A stretch of 5,891 nt of DNA from Phycisphaerales bacterium UBA2402 (lineage in GTDB: Bacteria > Planctomycetota > Phycisphaerae > Phycisphaerales > UBA1924): contig DDSA01000061.1 of the NCBI GenBank assembly GCA_002343715.1, forward strand, positions 954 through 6,844, in the 5' to 3' direction. This document shows, piece by piece, positions 5,781 through 5,891 of this stretch; within the stretch, counting starts at the first letter, position 1, and each line of letters opens with the position of its first letter. The notes beneath the pieces were generated by a model. That model did no database searches. It worked only from the letters and a program-made list of their open reading frames with translations, and had not been told where the DNA came from. A program made the translations under genes and the position numbers.

Positions 5781-5891
5781 TCACGGAATCATCGAGAAAT
5801 GCAGGCCGAACGCCTTGCCTGTTCCCCGTCAGCCGGCCAATGTGTGTCCAACGCGAGCGGGAACAACGCACCCCCCGCACGCGACGGAGAC

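Larger units (their letters stand above)
5729..5891. other. Region upstream of the packaging genes, no assigned gene
   Basis: The right end holds the direct repeats, the ribosome site above and a 7-bp inverted repeat (TGTTCCC 5820-5826 / GGGAACA 5859-5865). Three minus-strand frames enter from the right edge and stop at 5829, 5789 and 5725; the last would overlap the small terminase-like start as ATGA. A plus-strand frame opens at ATG 5778 and runs off the edge. None shows a recognisable motif or clearly coding codon use, so I cannot say which, if any, is the end or start of a real gene. No convincing promoter was found. Confidence 0.35.

Noticed and set aside
5778..5891. Possible divergent plus-strand gene starting at ATG 5778
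   Set aside because: Only 38 codons are visible, the ribosome site is mediocre, the ATG is part of the direct repeat and the peptide is not recognisable.

Overview
The window is a head-assembly and DNA-packaging module of a tailed phage, almost certainly a prophage or prophage-like region in a GC-rich bacterium. All supported genes lie on the minus strand and read right to left. The sequence alone does not fix the host. The high GC content, frequent GTG starts and the style of the proteins would suit a Planctomycetota host (a Phycisphaera-like lineage), but that is only an impression; a GC-rich proteobacterium cannot be excluded. No integrase, attachment site, tRNA or bacterial housekeeping gene is visible.

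Layout from right to left. Positions 5891-5729 hold no certain gene but contain two 14-bp direct repeats set exactly 21 bp apart, just in front of the first gene. Then come a small DNA-binding-type protein that I propose as a terminase small-subunit analogue (5728-5480); the large terminase, with ATPase and nuclease domains and its own N-terminal copy of the small protein's domain (5490-3205); a 60-residue zinc-ribbon protein (3205-3023); a 114-bp gap with a palindrome and a hairpin that abuts the next ribosome binding site; a gpW-like head-tail joining protein (2908-2696); a lambda-family portal protein (2688-1120); and a prohead protease/major capsid fusion that starts inside the portal gene and runs off the left edge (1136-1).

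The genes are packed as an operon: the terminase overlaps its predecessor by 11 nt, the zinc ribbon starts at the terminase stop (TGATG), the portal follows the gpW-like stop by 7 nt, and the capsid gene overlaps the portal by 17 nt. Most starts have a strong Shine-Dalgarno sequence (GAGGAG, AAGGAG or GGGAGG); the portal does not and probably relies on translational coupling. The order (small terminase, large terminase, W, portal, protease/capsid) follows phage lambda, while the capsid part looks like the Mu GpT type, so the module is mosaic.

How they would work together: the small protein and the terminase N-terminus choose phage DNA, the terminase motor cuts it and pumps it through the portal ring into a prohead built from the capsid protein and matured by the protease, and the gpW-like protein then closes the portal for tail attachment. 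The least explained parts are the zinc-ribbon gene, the hairpin next to the gpW-like start, the upstream direct repeats and an internal translation start inside the protease/capsid gene. I see no sign of a defence system, CRISPR array, transposon or RNA gene.
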